DNA from: Acidimicrobiales bacterium
GTDB taxonomy: Bacteria; Actinomycetota; Acidimicrobiia; Acidimicrobiales; Acidimicrobilacustridaceae
Reading direction: 5' to 3'
Assembly: GCA_018401565.1 (NCBI GenBank)
Contig: JAGYKS010000022.1
Coordinates: forward strand, 1 to 64,000
DNA: 64,000 bases
Below are positions 9,743 through 19,634 of the stretch, piece by piece (within the stretch, counting starts at the first letter, position 1; each line of letters starts with the position of its first letter). Under the pieces are notes generated by a model. That model did not search any database. It worked only from the letters and a program-made list of their open reading frames with translations, and was not told where the DNA came from. The position numbers and the translations under genes were made by a program.

Positions 9743-10996
9743 GTGACCCCCTCGGGCCCCAAGCGCATCCCGGTCACCGCCACCCCAGCACCCACCCCCG
9801 AGCCCCGTGGCGACACCGTGCCGGGCATCGCCCACATCGTGGCCGTGGCCAGCGGCAAGGGTGGCGTGGGAAAGTCGACCGTGGCGGTGAACCTGGCGCT
9901 GGCGCTGGCCAGCTCGGGTCACCGGGTGGGTCTGGTTGACGCCGACATCCATGGTCCCAGCATCCCCGGGATGCTCGGCATCGTTGTGGACGGCCCACCC
10001 AAGGCCACCCCCGACGGTCGAATGATCCCGCCCGAGCGGTATGGGATCAAGGCGGCGTCCATGGGGTTGCTGCGCAGTGACGACAACCCCGCCATCGTGC
10101 GGGGCCCGATGGTCACCAAATACCTGCAGATGCTGGTGGGCCAGGTGGACTGGGGTCAGCTCGACTACCTGATCCTGGACCTCCCTCCGGGCACCGGTGA
10201 TACCCAGCTCACCCTGGCCCAAAGCCTGCAGCTGTCGGGTGCGATCATTGTGACCACCCCCCAGGATGTGAGTCTCAAGATCGCCCGGCGCGGCCTGCGC
10301 ATGTTCGAGACCGTCCAGGTGCCCATCGTGGGCATCGTTGAAAACATGAGCACCTTCACCTGCCCGCACTGCGGTGGCGACAGCGACGTGTTCGGCCATG
10401 GCGGTGGTGAGCAGATGAGCACCGAACTTGGCGTGCCGTTTCTGGGTGCCATCCCGCTCGACGCCAACATCGTGCTGGGCGGCGACAGCGGCACGCCGGT
10501 GGTCATCGACCGGCCCGACTCGGCCGCCGCTGTCACCTACCGCCGCATCGCCGACAACCTCCACTCCTCACTGGCCGGTAGCGACACTGCCGTGCTGCAG
10601 CCATTCATCTGGAACTGGGATACCGGTGCCGGCGCACCACTGTGGCTCGACGGCGCGTGTCATCCCGGTGGCAACCCGCTGATCCCGGCCGGGTTTGCCA
10701 AGCGTGACGACCGCACCCTGTCGGTGTTGTGGCTCGACGGCCACAGCGACAACCTCGACGTGCGCGACCTCCGCATCATGTGCCGGTGTGCGGCATGCGT
10801 GGAGGAGATGAGTGGCCGACCGTTGCTCGACCCCGCTTCCATCGCCGTCGACGTGGCCCCCCGCACCATCACCAGCGTCGGCAACTACGCCATCAACATT
10901 GCCTGGAGCGACGGGCACGACACCGGGATCTACTCGTTTGAGTACCTGCGGTCTTCGGCGTCGAGCCGGGCTGCCGGCACCGTCGAAGATGTCTGA
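9743..10996 (+). CDS. mrp: Mrp/NBP35-type Fe-S carrier ATPase fused to DUF971 domain
   Basis: A 417-residue protein with GTG start at 9743, just after the ferredoxin stop. Residues about 30-290 are the Mrp/ApbC P-loop ATPase, with a deviant Walker A GKGGVGKST, DADIHGPSIPGM, LDLPPGTGDTQL and the CPHC metal-binding motif. After a short linker, residues about 325-405 form a DUF971/gamma-butyrobetaine-hydroxylase-like N-terminal domain (LSVLWLDGHSDNLDVRDLR, CRCAACVEE, WSDGHDTGIYSFEYLR). Mrp proteins carry [4Fe-4S] clusters to apo-targets. DUF971 often occurs beside Fe-S genes, and its fusion here supports a joint role. Confidence 0.92.
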   Translation: MTPSGPKRIPVTATPAPTPEPRGDTVPGIAHIVAVASGKGGVGKSTVAVNLALALASSGHRVGLVDADIHGPSIPGMLGIVVDGPPKATPDGRMIPPERYGIKAASMGLLRSDDNPAIVRGPMVTKYLQMLVGQVDWGQLDYLILDLPPGTGDTQLTLAQSLQLSGAIIVTTPQDVSLKIARRGLRMFETVQVPIVGIVENMSTFTCPHCGGDSDVFGHGGGEQMSTELGVPFLGAIPLDANIVLGGDSGTPVVIDRPDSAAAVTYRRIADNLHSSLAGSDTAVLQPFIWNWDTGAGAPLWLDGACHPGGNPLIPAGFAKRDDRTLSVLWLDGHSDNLDVRDLRIMCRCAACVEEMSGRPLLDPASIAVDVAPRTITSVGNYAINIAWSDGHDTGIYSFEYLRSSASSRAAGTVEDV

Positions 10997-11644
10997 CCCG
11001 GCTCCCGGACAGCAATCACCGCCGAGCCGTCGATTGCCGACCCCGACACGTGCAAGTTCACCGTTGATGCGGTGGTGCACACCGGTCGACCCAGAAGCTT
11101 CACCGCCGACGATGCCGACCGGTCACCTCTGGCCGCCCGACTGTTCGTCCTCGACCACGTCCACACCGTGCTGATCACTGATCGCACCGTGTCGATCACC
11201 AAGACACCCTCCGGGGTGTGGGAGCACATGGTGCGGCCCGTGGCCGCTGCCATCCGGGCCCATCTCGCCGGCCGTCAACCCGCCGTTCACGACAACGCCG
11301 CACTGTCCGGGCCAGCCGGTCGGCGCAGCGACGACGAGATCCGCACCGTGATCGAGGAGTTGCTCGAGCGCGACGTCAACCCCGCAATCGCCAGCCACGG
11401 CGGGAGCATCTCGGTGGTGGCGGTGCACAACGGTGATCTGTCCATCGCCATGAGTGGCGGTTGCCAGGGGTGCTCGTCGTCGTCGGCCACCCTGCGCAAC
11501 GGGTTCGAGGCCAAGGCCCGTCTGGTGGCACCAGAGATCGGCGACATCATCGACACCACCGACCATTCGGCCGGCACCTCGCCGTTCTACTCACTGGCGG
11601 CACCCACCCGGCGTCTGAGCCCTCTGGAGCAGTCCCCGACCTGA
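10989..11644 (+). CDS. Nfu-type Fe-S carrier protein with Nfu_N domain, one frameshift
   Basis: The C-terminal domain (about residues 115-190) is the NifU-like scaffold with the cluster motif GGCQGCSSSSATL. The preceding domain is Nfu_N (DTCKFTVDAVV, SPLAARLFVLDHVHTVLITD). The only good start, ATG at 10989 overlapping the mrp stop, is in another frame from ITAEPSIADPDTC, so a one-base break is placed near 11005-11015. Nfu proteins deliver [4Fe-4S] clusters to client enzymes. Coupled to mrp, it closes the Fe-S operon. Confidence 0.85.
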
Positions 11645-11715
11645 CGCCTGAGCTGGGGCAGGCAGATACACCCCTGGCTGAGCAATTGTGGACACGGGCA
11701 TCTACGGTGTCAGGT

Positions 11716-11916
11716 GTGAAACCTGACACCATCCTCAAAGTCACCCTGCTCGTCGCCGCCTTCGCCAGCTTCCTGTTGAGCGTGACGCTCTACTTCCAGG
11801 CCGAAGACGGCGATCTCAGCGCCCGCCTCAACGGCGTGTACGTCGGCATCTGGGTGCCGTCCATCCTGGCCCTGGGTGCGCTCATCCTCAGTGGCGACCG
11901 AAAGAAGAACCCATGA
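11716..11916 (+). CDS. small two-helix membrane protein
   Basis: A 66-residue protein from the GTG at 11716: a short polar start (KPDTILK), a transmembrane helix (VTLLVAAFASFLLSVTLYF), an acidic loop (AEDGDLSA), a second helix (GIWVPSILALGALIL) and a basic end (DRKKNP). No family recognised. Its stop overlaps the ATG of the next tiny gene (ATGA), so the pair is translationally coupled. Confidence 0.65.
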   Translation: MKPDTILKVTLLVAAFASFLLSVTLYFQAEDGDLSARLNGVYVGIWVPSILALGALILSGDRKKNP

Positions 11917-12050
11917 GTGAAACCACCCTGTTCATCGCCGGCGCAGTGGTGACCGCCGTCGTGTTCACCGGCCTGTTCCTGTACCTGATGCTCACGTTCA
12001 GCAAGTACGCCGAGCGAAGCAGCGGCGGGACCGGCGACCTCAAGGACTAA
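11913..12050 (+). CDS. 45-residue single-helix membrane protein
   Basis: ATG at 11913 begins MSETTLFIAGAVVTAVVFTG, one long transmembrane helix, followed by a polar glycine/serine-rich tail ending at the TAA at 12048-12050. It overlaps the preceding small gene by four bases, and its end slightly overlaps the convergent DUF2071 gene. The pairing suggests two subunits of one membrane complex; function unknown. Confidence 0.6.
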   Translation: MSETTLFIAGAVVTAVVFTGLFLYLMLTFSKYAERSSGGTGDLKD

Positions 12051-12777
12051 CCCGGACCGGTGCCCCGAACACGGTGTGCACCCCGGGTGAGTACATGAGG
12101 GCGACGTCGGGGGGGCCGTGTACCTTCAGGCCGGCTCCAGCCACCAGACCATCGTTGAGTCGGGTGAGCGTGGCGTCGTGCAACGTCCACGGCTCGTGAT
12201 GGTTGGGCATCCACCACGTACGTCCCGCCAGCCGGGTGTGCAGCCCCCATCTGGCGGTGAGGAACACCGACAGGTCATCAGGTTGCCCGATGGGCTGGCC
12301 CACCTCGATGGCAATGTCACTGCGTAGCCCCCGTTGGGGCCAGCGCCGATACGTCGACCAACTGCGTTGCGCCCCGCTCACCGTGGCGCGCTGGCGTGCC
12401 CACGTGTAGCGCACCCCCACTGCCGCCCGGGCGATGAGTGCGATGAGCAGCCGACTGGTCTCGGCGCTGGCAAACACCACCCCATGCCGACCTTCGTCGT
12501 CCACCGAGTACAGCCGCACGTTGGTTTCCAAAAAGTCCCCGAAGTAGGGAACCCCGGGGGCGCCAAACACCGACGCCGATCGCATCTCGAACGGCACCAG
12601 GGCCACGAACGAATCCCCGTCAAAGGTGTCGGGCCGGGTTCCCGCCGGCATGAACGGGGCCACCACTGCCGGATGCACCCGCCAGTGGAGGAAGGCCACG
12701 TCACGCCAATCCTGGGCGAACAGCGCTGGACCGGCCAGCGGCGGCGGGTCAACAGCAAAGCCGGCGGGCAGCGCCAT
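12040..12777 (-). CDS. DUF2071 (YqjF-like) protein
   Basis: A 245-residue protein beginning MALPAGFAVDPPP. It matches the DUF2071/YqjF family pattern: DWRDVAFLHWRVHPAVVAPF near the start, FVALVPFEMRSASV, PYFGDFLETNVRLY in the middle, and a C-terminal half with RWGLHTRLAGRTWWMPNHH. The family has an acetoacetate-decarboxylase-like fold with no settled activity. Start ATG at 12777 overlaps the stop of the protease gene upstream (TGATG), so the two may be co-translated, although a functional link is not obvious. Confidence 0.8.
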   Translation of the reverse strand: MALPAGFAVDPPPLAGPALFAQDWRDVAFLHWRVHPAVVAPFMPAGTRPDTFDGDSFVALVPFEMRSASVFGAPGVPYFGDFLETNVRLYSVDDEGRHGVVFASAETSRLLIALIARAAVGVRYTWARQRATVSGAQRSWSTYRRWPQRGLRSDIAIEVGQPIGQPDDLSVFLTARWGLHTRLAGRTWWMPNHHEPWTLHDATLTRLNDGLVAGAGLKVHGPPDVALMYSPGVHTVFGAPVRVSP

Positions 12778-14539
12778 CAGGGTGTGGCGACCCAGAGGTT
12801 GTCGATGCCGCCGAACCGGTAGATGAACGCCGACATCTGGGCCCGGGTGACGGGGTCGGCGGGCCGGTACGGGTTGAGCACGGTGATGCCCTGGGCCAGC
12901 AGCCAGCACGCACCGGGTTGGGCGTAGGTGGGGATGGACGCTTCGTCGGCGAACCGGCATGACGACGGCGACGATGGCGACCCGGCCATGCGCCACAAAA
13001 ACGCTGCCATCTGGTCCCGGGTGACCACATCATTTGGCCGGAACGGATTGGCGGTGGTGATGTTTTGTTCGTCCAGCCAGCACGCCGCCTCAGCGGCGTA
13101 GGTGGGAATGGACGCCTGGTCGGTGAACCCGCACGGGGTGACGGTGGCAGGAGACCCTGCCGTGCGCCACAAGAACGCTGCCATTTGGGCTCGGGTGACC
13201 AGTTCGGTGGGGTTGAAGATGGTGGTGCTGCCACCCCACCCGGTGGTGATGTTGCGCAATGCCAGCATGGCGGTGGGCTGGGCGAAGTACGTGCCGTCGG
13301 GAACGTCAGTGAACGGTGATTGTTGCGGGCCGGCCCCGGCGGTGACCTGCACCGATGCCGCCGACACCGCCGATACCCCACCGGCGTTGGAAGCCACCGC
13401 TGTGAACGTGTAGATCCCGTTGGGGTCAAGGCCGGTGATCCCACACGACCCGGCAGCCCCACCGGCCACACACGTTGCACCACCAGGTGTGGCCGTGACC
13501 AGGTGACTGGTCGGCACAGCACCCGACAACACAGGATCAATCGTCACCGTCACCGAACCCACCGACGGCACCACCAGCGGCGCCACCGGGGCCGCCGGAA
13601 TCACAAACAACTCAGGGACGTAGGTGGCGATCCAGCCCAGGTAGGCAGTTACCCTCGTGTACACCCCCGGGAAATCCGCCAACCCGCAGGGTCGGTATCC
13701 CCAGCTGGCCAGCCCAGCCACGGCCCAGCCTGCGTTTTGGGTCACCAACAACGGCCCACCGCTGTCACCGGCACAGATGTCCACCGATGCCGTGGGGGCC
13801 AGCGGTACGTCGCCGACGGCGCACACCATGGTGGCCGGGACATAGAAAAAGACCCCCGACGGATTGTCGACAGTGTTGACATTGCGGCAGGTGGCCGAAT
13901 CCGGCCCGGCGGCCACGGCCATATCTCCCTGGCGCAGGTAGGACGGGGTGAACCCGCCCTCGACCTCACCCCAACCCACGGCGCGGTCGCGGTACCCAAC
14001 TCCAGGGTGGTGGCCGAAGCCGCCAGCGCCAGAGCCGGCACCGAGACGTTGCGCGACGGGTCGGCCAGCTGCAACAGGGCGACGTCGTTGCTGAACGAGG
14101 TGGTGGGGTCCCAGCCGGGATGAATGATGATTGCGGTCACCGTCTGACGGTCGGCCAACGTGACCAGCTCCAGATTGGGTTGGCCAACGGCGATCTCGAT
14201 GTCAGCCGGGCTGCTCCAGAGGTCGACGCAGTGCGCTGCGGTCAACACCCAGCCCGGGGCGACGAGCGACCCGCCGCAGAACTGGCCCAGGGCGGCGTTG
14301 GGCTGAGTGGTCGACGCACGCAACAGCGGCACCATCCACGGGTAGTCATCGGGTGACGCAATCGGCTGCCCGTTCACGATCTGCGGTGACACCGTGCCAT
14401 TGTCCAACGAGGCTGCTGCTGGCGAACCGGGGATCCCCAGCATGCCGAGCACCACAGCCATCACCGACAGTGCTGCCACGCCACGACGGCGGTGGCGCCC
14501 GAGTCGAAAACCACGCTCGGACTCAGAAGGTGTTGACAC
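12777..14539 (-). CDS. secreted trypsin-like serine protease with SLH-like repeats, one frameshift
   Basis: N-terminal signal peptide (RHRRRGVAALSVMAVVLGML, then SPAAA), then an S1 protease domain starting QIVNGQPIASPDDYPWMV. The catalytic triad is visible: His in LTAAHCVD, Asp in SNDVALLQL and Ser in CAGDSGGPLL. The chain breaks frame near 13975, between the ATAPWVGVR and GWGEVEGGF segments. After the protease comes a fibronectin/Ig-like region (about 13330-13600) and three SLH-like repeats with the VTRAQMAAFLWR core. Two GTG starts fit (14548, 14539); the second has GGAG at a spacing of 8 bases. It is probably exported and held at the cell surface by the repeats. Confidence 0.85.
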
Positions 14540-14678
14540 GGGCTGCACTCCACAAGCGTTGGGCTTGGGCCCCGGCGGGGACCAGCTCTCGATCGCCCAG
14601 ACGCTACCGCAGGGTCAACACCAGTCCACCGCCGGGGCACGGGCTCACTTCGTCGAACCGGTGGCCACCGAAGGCAGC

Positions 14679-17612
14679 TCAGCGAATGTCAGGCAGGCCA
14701 GCGCACGGCTGACCGTCACACACGTCGTTGATCACCCCGTCGGTGGACAGGTAGTCGAACACCAGCGTGCGCAGGGCACTCAGCCTGGCTCCGGCTGCGT
14801 GGGGATCGGGGTACCCGGGGGTGGACGTGGGGCTGGTGTTGGATGTTGGTGGCGGCGGATTGCCGAAATCCCACACCAGCATGGCCGAGCCCTGATGGGG
14901 GAAGGTGGTGAGGGGGTCGATGCCCCAGAACGGGTCCACGTCGGGGCTGTTGCCGGTGGGACGGTTGGTGCCCAGTGCGGGCTGGCGCACCGGGATCCCC
15001 ATGGTGCGGGCCATGACGTTGGACGTCACGTTGGCCACCGCCTCATCAGCCCAGGCCACAAACATCAGGATCTCCTTGGCCGGGGTGTTGGGGTAGGGGT
15101 CGCTGGTGACGTGGTGGGCGTAGCCGTTGGCTTCGGATCGATCCCACAGCATCTGGGCCACGTTCATGGCGATGGGACGGTCCATGGCGTCGGGGTACGA
15201 CGACCGGACCGCCACCCCGAAAAGCTCGCCCAGGGCGCTGCGTTCGAGCAGGGTGGAGTAGTTCATGCCCGGCACGCCGAGCAGGGCCCGGGTGAAGTCC
15301 TGGGCCACCGCCATCAGGGCACCACCCATGATCCCGCCCTGGGAGTTGCCGTTGTAATACAACTCGTCCCGATCCATCACGCTGCGGTCCTGGTCGTCCT
15401 GGAAGCGCCGGATGGGTGGCCAGACCGTCAACGTGCTTCATCAGTCGACCCAGGTAGAGGAAATTGAGCAGGGCCTGTTGGCCGCGGTCGGCGAGCGTGG
15501 GAAACAGGCTGAGGTCACCGAGCAGTCCGATCACCGAGGACAGGTCGGGCCCCGACAGTCCCCACAGATCGGCGGCACACAGCGTCAGGTTGCCACCGGT
15601 GGCAGCCCAGTCGAAGCTGGTGCCGGTCACGATGTCCTGCCCGGTCTGCAACAGGCCATGCCCCGACAGCGCCATGGTGGCCAGGTTGTCGCCGCTGGCC
15701 TGCGGCGGGATCACGCACCAAAACGGCACCTGCAGGTCGGGCACCGTGGCGTTGCGCCTGGGGAGACCATCAGGCCCGAGGCTGAAGCGCGTGCCGGGTT
15801 CACCGCTGCCGGTCAGGTAGTTGGGCACCGTGAAGGTGCCCCGCACCCGGCGAATCCCGTTGACTACCCACACACCCCCGATGGTGGATCCTCGTCGCTG
15901 ATCGGAGCGATGGTGAAGGCCGGAGCGTCGGTACCGAGGTCGGCAAATGCCTCGTCACGAATGTGCAACACCCGCTCGGACAGGCTTCGCTGGCTGGCCA
16001 CGGTGAACTCCCACGCCAGGTAGAGGTCGGAGCGATCCACCCCGGCTTCGGCAAGGTCGTCGAACACCTGCTCGTGGCGTGCCCGTCGGGCCTCAACGGC
16101 CGCCGTCGGCGCCGGGGTGTCGTTGCGCAATGCCGCGAAGGCGGCCGAAGGCTCCAGCGGGTCGCCCGACGTGTCGACGAGGTTGCGCAGGCCCACCACG
16201 TAGCGCACGCCCTCGTCGAAGTTCACCGCCGGACGGATGTAGGTCACCTTGTCTCTGGCTGACGTGGCCCGGGCGTCAAGTTCAACCCAGTGGGGGTGGC
16301 GCTCACCGGTCACGGTGTTGATGATCACCACCGCTGATCCATCCGCCAGCGAGGCTCCCATGTCGGTCACCGGCGCAGCCCACGAGGCGGACAGGTCCAC
16401 CGCCGGCAGATGCACCAGCAACGCCGACCCTGGGCTGAAACCGTCACTGCGGTTCTGGTCGGCGGGATTGACGCGCACGCCGTTGCGGCTGGCCGGGAGC
16501 GACGACGGATCGATGTTGATGCGCAGCCCGGTGTCGGTGGTGGGGTCGGCGACGGTGAAGTGATTCGACGGGAACGGCAGCATGCAGCTGCGGGGGTCCA
16601 GCACCTCGCAATCGAACTGCGCCGCCGACGGCACCGTGGCTTCGAAGGCCTCGGGGGTGGAGGCCAGTCGGTCCAAAAATGCCGCCATCTGGGCCCGGGT
16701 CACCGCGTCGCCGGGGGCGAACACCGCCGGGTTTCCCGCCACCCCGGTGGTGATGCCCTTGATCTTGAGCCAGCACGCCGACGTGGCAAAGAACGACCCC
16801 GGCGGAACGTCACGCAGGCCGCACGATCCCACGGTCTGGGCCTGCACCGCCGGCGACCCACCCAGACGCCACAGGAATGCCGCCATCTGGGCCCGGGTCA
16901 CCGGCTCGGCGGGTGCGAACACCCTCGAGTCGCCGTTCACCCCGGTGGTGATGCCCTCGGCCTTGAGCCAGCAGGCGGCTTCGGCAAAGTCGGACGCCGG
17001 ATTGACGTCGGTGAGGCTGCAACTGGTGGCCGCTGCGGGCTCTGTCCATGAGACGCCACAAAAACAGCGCCATCTGGGCCCGGGTGACCACACGCGCCGG
17101 GCCGTAGCGGGGCGGGTTGGTGCTGACGCCACGGGTGATGCCGTTGGCCAGCAACCAGTCGACGGCATCGCGGTAGTAGGCGCCGGCCGGGATGTCGCCA
17201 AATTGCGGCGCGGTGTCGTGAGCAGTGGCCACATCACCGGGCCGCTGCCTTCACTGGGCTGGCTGCCTTCACCGGGCTCGCTGCCGGCATTCAGCCGGTC
17301 GGCGTCGGCTGACTCCACCACGACCCCACCCGACGATGCCGCCGCACCGCCATCGAGACCCACCAGGGGCACAACGGTGGCCACCAGTGCCACCACCGCC
17401 ACCATTGCGATCCGTTGCCAGCGACGGCGCCTTGGCGCCAGACGTCCTGTGTTGGCGAACGTCGTCATGCCAGGCCCGGCAGCAGAGGACGCGGCAGCAG
17501 AGGGCGGCATCAGGAGGGCGGCACTGGCGTGTTGTTGCGATGACCGTCCCATCGCTGCGCCGTCGTCGTGTCCGGTCATCCCCATCATCCCCCCGAAACA
17601 TCTGTGTGACAT
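14679..17612 (-). CDS. large secreted alpha/beta hydrolase with SLH-like repeats, four frameshifts
   Basis: From the N-terminus: a long basic region and signal-like helix (IAMVAVVALVATVVPLVGL), three SLH-like repeats (about 16650-17230), then a wide catalytic region to 14679. The C-terminal part has the nucleophile elbow GNSQGG (Ser) and long secreted-esterase-like loops; no sequence-specific substrate can be named. Joined breaks lie near 17220, 17045, 15885 and 15420; together they give one protein of roughly 975 residues. The same surface repeats as in the neighbouring protease suggest shared anchoring. The start is uncertain: ATGs at 17612, 17579 and 17468 are all possible, the last directly before the signal sequence. 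Confidence 0.72.
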
Positions 17613-17747
17613 CAGACACTAATGCGTCACGCATCGGGCGGTACTGCGCCCGAATCCAGGAGGACGCAGCGCCGTACGGTCAGGCGCTCAGCGCTCGGTC
17701 AGAGCAGCCGCACACGGGCGCCTGGCACTGCGTGATTCCCTCGGGCG

Positions 17748-18581
17748 TCAGGTATCGATGTCGGCCACGACACAGAAATGGTCCGAGGGCCACACGCCAT
17801 CGATGGGTTCGGTGCCGGCAAGGTGGCAGGCAGCCACATGCCCGGCGTTGCGGCGGCGGGGCCACCCCACCATGACGTAATCGAGTCGTCGGTCTGGGGT
17901 AGGCAGCACGCTTGGGCACGAGGGGGTTGGCCGCCGACCACGTTGCTCCCGCCCGGCGTTGCCGGCCGCCTCCCAGGCGTCGATGAACACCAGACCGTCC
18001 ACCAGGGGCACTGAGGCCCCAGTGAGGCTGCGCACTTCGTCTGACCAGGGCACGGCATTGAGGTCACCGGCCAGCACCGCCGGCAACTGGGTGGACCGGG
18101 TCAGTCGGTCGCCGAGCACGTCCACCACCGTGGCGGCCAGGTGGGTGAGTTGGGCGTGGCGAGTCGCCGACCGGTCGAGCCCATGTTCGAGGTGGGTGCC
18201 CACCACCACGAAATCCCCACCCTGGTCGTCGGGTCGCAGCACCCGAACCACGATGGCGTGACGCCAGGTGGGCTCGCCGTGTTCATCGTGCAGCGACCGG
18301 GCCACCTCGATGGCCAGCGGCCAGCGCGACATCACGGCGTTGACCACCCAATAGGGGGCATTGGGGTAGCGGTCGAAGCCGGCCAGGTCGGCAGCGGTCA
18401 CCGCATACATGCCCAACTCTCCGGCCAGCACGTCGGCCTGGGTGGCGCCGCCCGGCTCCACCCACGACTCCTGCAGGGTCACCACATCGGGGTCCAGCCC
18501 ATCGAGCACACGCACAATGGCGCCCTGTCGGTCCTGCCATTGCCCGACCCGCCCCTGAATGTTCCACGTCACGACCCGCAC
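17748..18581 (-). CDS. endonuclease/exonuclease/phosphatase family protein
   Basis: A 277-residue protein from the GTG at 18581, with family motifs in order: VRVVTWNIQG at the start, VVTLQES, the GTHLEHG catalytic segment, AGDLNAVPWSD, and WPSDHFCVVADI at the end. This metal-dependent fold cleaves phosphodiesters or phosphomonoesters (nucleases, sphingomyelinases, inositol phosphatases); the substrate is open. No signal peptide, so it is probably cytoplasmic. It lies downstream of oleD on the same strand with a gap of about 90 bp, possibly in the same transcript. Confidence 0.8.
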   Translation of the reverse strand: MRVVTWNIQGRVGQWQDRQGAIVRVLDGLDPDVVTLQESWVEPGGATQADVLAGELGMYAVTAADLAGFDRYPNAPYWVVNAVMSRWPLAIEVARSLHDEHGEPTWRHAIVVRVLRPDDQGGDFVVVGTHLEHGLDRSATRHAQLTHLAATVVDVLGDRLTRSTQLPAVLAGDLNAVPWSDEVRSLTGASVPLVDGLVFIDAWEAAGNAGREQRGRRPTPSCPSVLPTPDRRLDYVMVGWPRRRNAGHVAACHLAGTEPIDGVWPSDHFCVVADIDT

Positions 18582-18673
18582 CCCACCACACTGCCCCAGC
18601 GGTCGCACCCCATGTCGGACCCGGGCGCAACCCGGGAGACTAGCGCTGCGGGCGCTGCGTGGGCGCTGCGTGA

Positions 18674-19633
18674 TCAGCGAGGGTGTTCGGCGAACCAGCG
18701 GGCAAGCTCGACAAAGCCGGCGTCGAGACCCACCGCCGGTTCCCACCCCAGCGCCTCGCATGCCTGACGTTGGTCGAACCAGTGGGCAACGGTGAGCTGA
18801 CGGGCAGCAAAGTGGGTGAGCGGCGGTTCACTGCCGGGCCAGGCCGCACCCACCACGGCGCCAGCGATGCTGGCCACCATGCCCGGGGTGCTCCGCCACG
18901 ACGGCTCCACACCCGCTGCGATGAGGATGGAGGCGACAAGGTCACGCACCGGCCGGGGCTCCCCACCAGAAACCACCCACGCCCGACCCACGGCCCGGTG
19001 ACCGGCGTCGGCGGTGGCATCCAGGCCAGCCACGATGGCATCGGCAGCATCGGTGACATAGGTGGAGTCCACCAGTGCCGCGCCGCCGCGCGGCAACGCC
19101 AGTCGCCCGGCAACGGCCCGGTCCACGATCCGGCCCACCAGCTGGGTGTCGCCGGGACCCCACACCAGGTGGGGACGCAGCACCACGGTGGGCACGATGG
19201 ACGTCGACAGCACCATGCGCTCGGCGATGGCCTTGGAACGTGCGTAGCCGTCACGTCCGGAGTACCTGGCCGGCTCGGCGTCGGGGCCCATGGCCGGACT
19301 GTTGTCGAACGCCACCGACGGGGTGGAGATGTGCACCAGCCGGCCGCACCCGGCGGCGGCGGCCACCACATTGGCTGAGCCACCGATGTTGACGTCCACA
19401 AAGCGCTGCCATCGGGCTCTCGGGGCCACCAGGGCGGCCAGATGCACGATGGCGTCGTGACCATCGGCGGCCCGGCGGACGGCGTCGGCATCGGTGATGT
19501 CGGCCGACACGTCACGCAACCCGGTGTCGCTCGGCCGACGCTGCAGGCAGGTGACGTCATCGCCGCGCCTGGCGAGGCTGGTGGCAACCGTTGCACCCAG
19601 CAGGCTGGTGGCCCCGGTGACCAGTACCCGCAT
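18674..19633 (-). CDS. oleD: OleD, NAD(P)H-dependent 2-alkyl-3-ketoalkanoate reductase
   Basis: A 319-residue extended short-chain dehydrogenase with the nucleotide-binding MRVLVTGATSLLGATVA start, HLAALVAPRARW, the active-site YARSKAIAE (YxxxK), LRPHLVWGPGDTQLV and a C-terminal LGWEPAVGLDAGF. OleD reduces the 2-alkyl-3-keto acid made by OleA to the 3-hydroxy acid. ATG at 19633 is one base after the oleBC stop, so it is in operon with oleA and oleBC. The cluster context is the main reason for choosing OleD over other 3-beta-HSD-like SDRs. Confidence 0.85.
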   Translation of the reverse strand: MRVLVTGATSLLGATVATSLARRGDDVTCLQRRPSDTGLRDVSADITDADAVRRAADGHDAIVHLAALVAPRARWQRFVDVNIGGSANVVAAAAGCGRLVHISTPSVAFDNSPAMGPDAEPARYSGRDGYARSKAIAERMVLSTSIVPTVVLRPHLVWGPGDTQLVGRIVDRAVAGRLALPRGGAALVDSTYVTDAADAIVAGLDATADAGHRAVGRAWVVSGGEPRPVRDLVASILIAAGVEPSWRSTPGMVASIAGAVVGAAWPGSEPPLTHFAARQLTVAHWFDQRQACEALGWEPAVGLDAGFVELARWFAEHPR

Positions 19634-19634
19634 G

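Noticed and set aside
12777-17612. Programmed ribosomal frameshifting as a reason for the many broken genes
   Set aside because: No slippery heptamers with downstream structures are evident, and breaks occur in too many unrelated genes in both directions.
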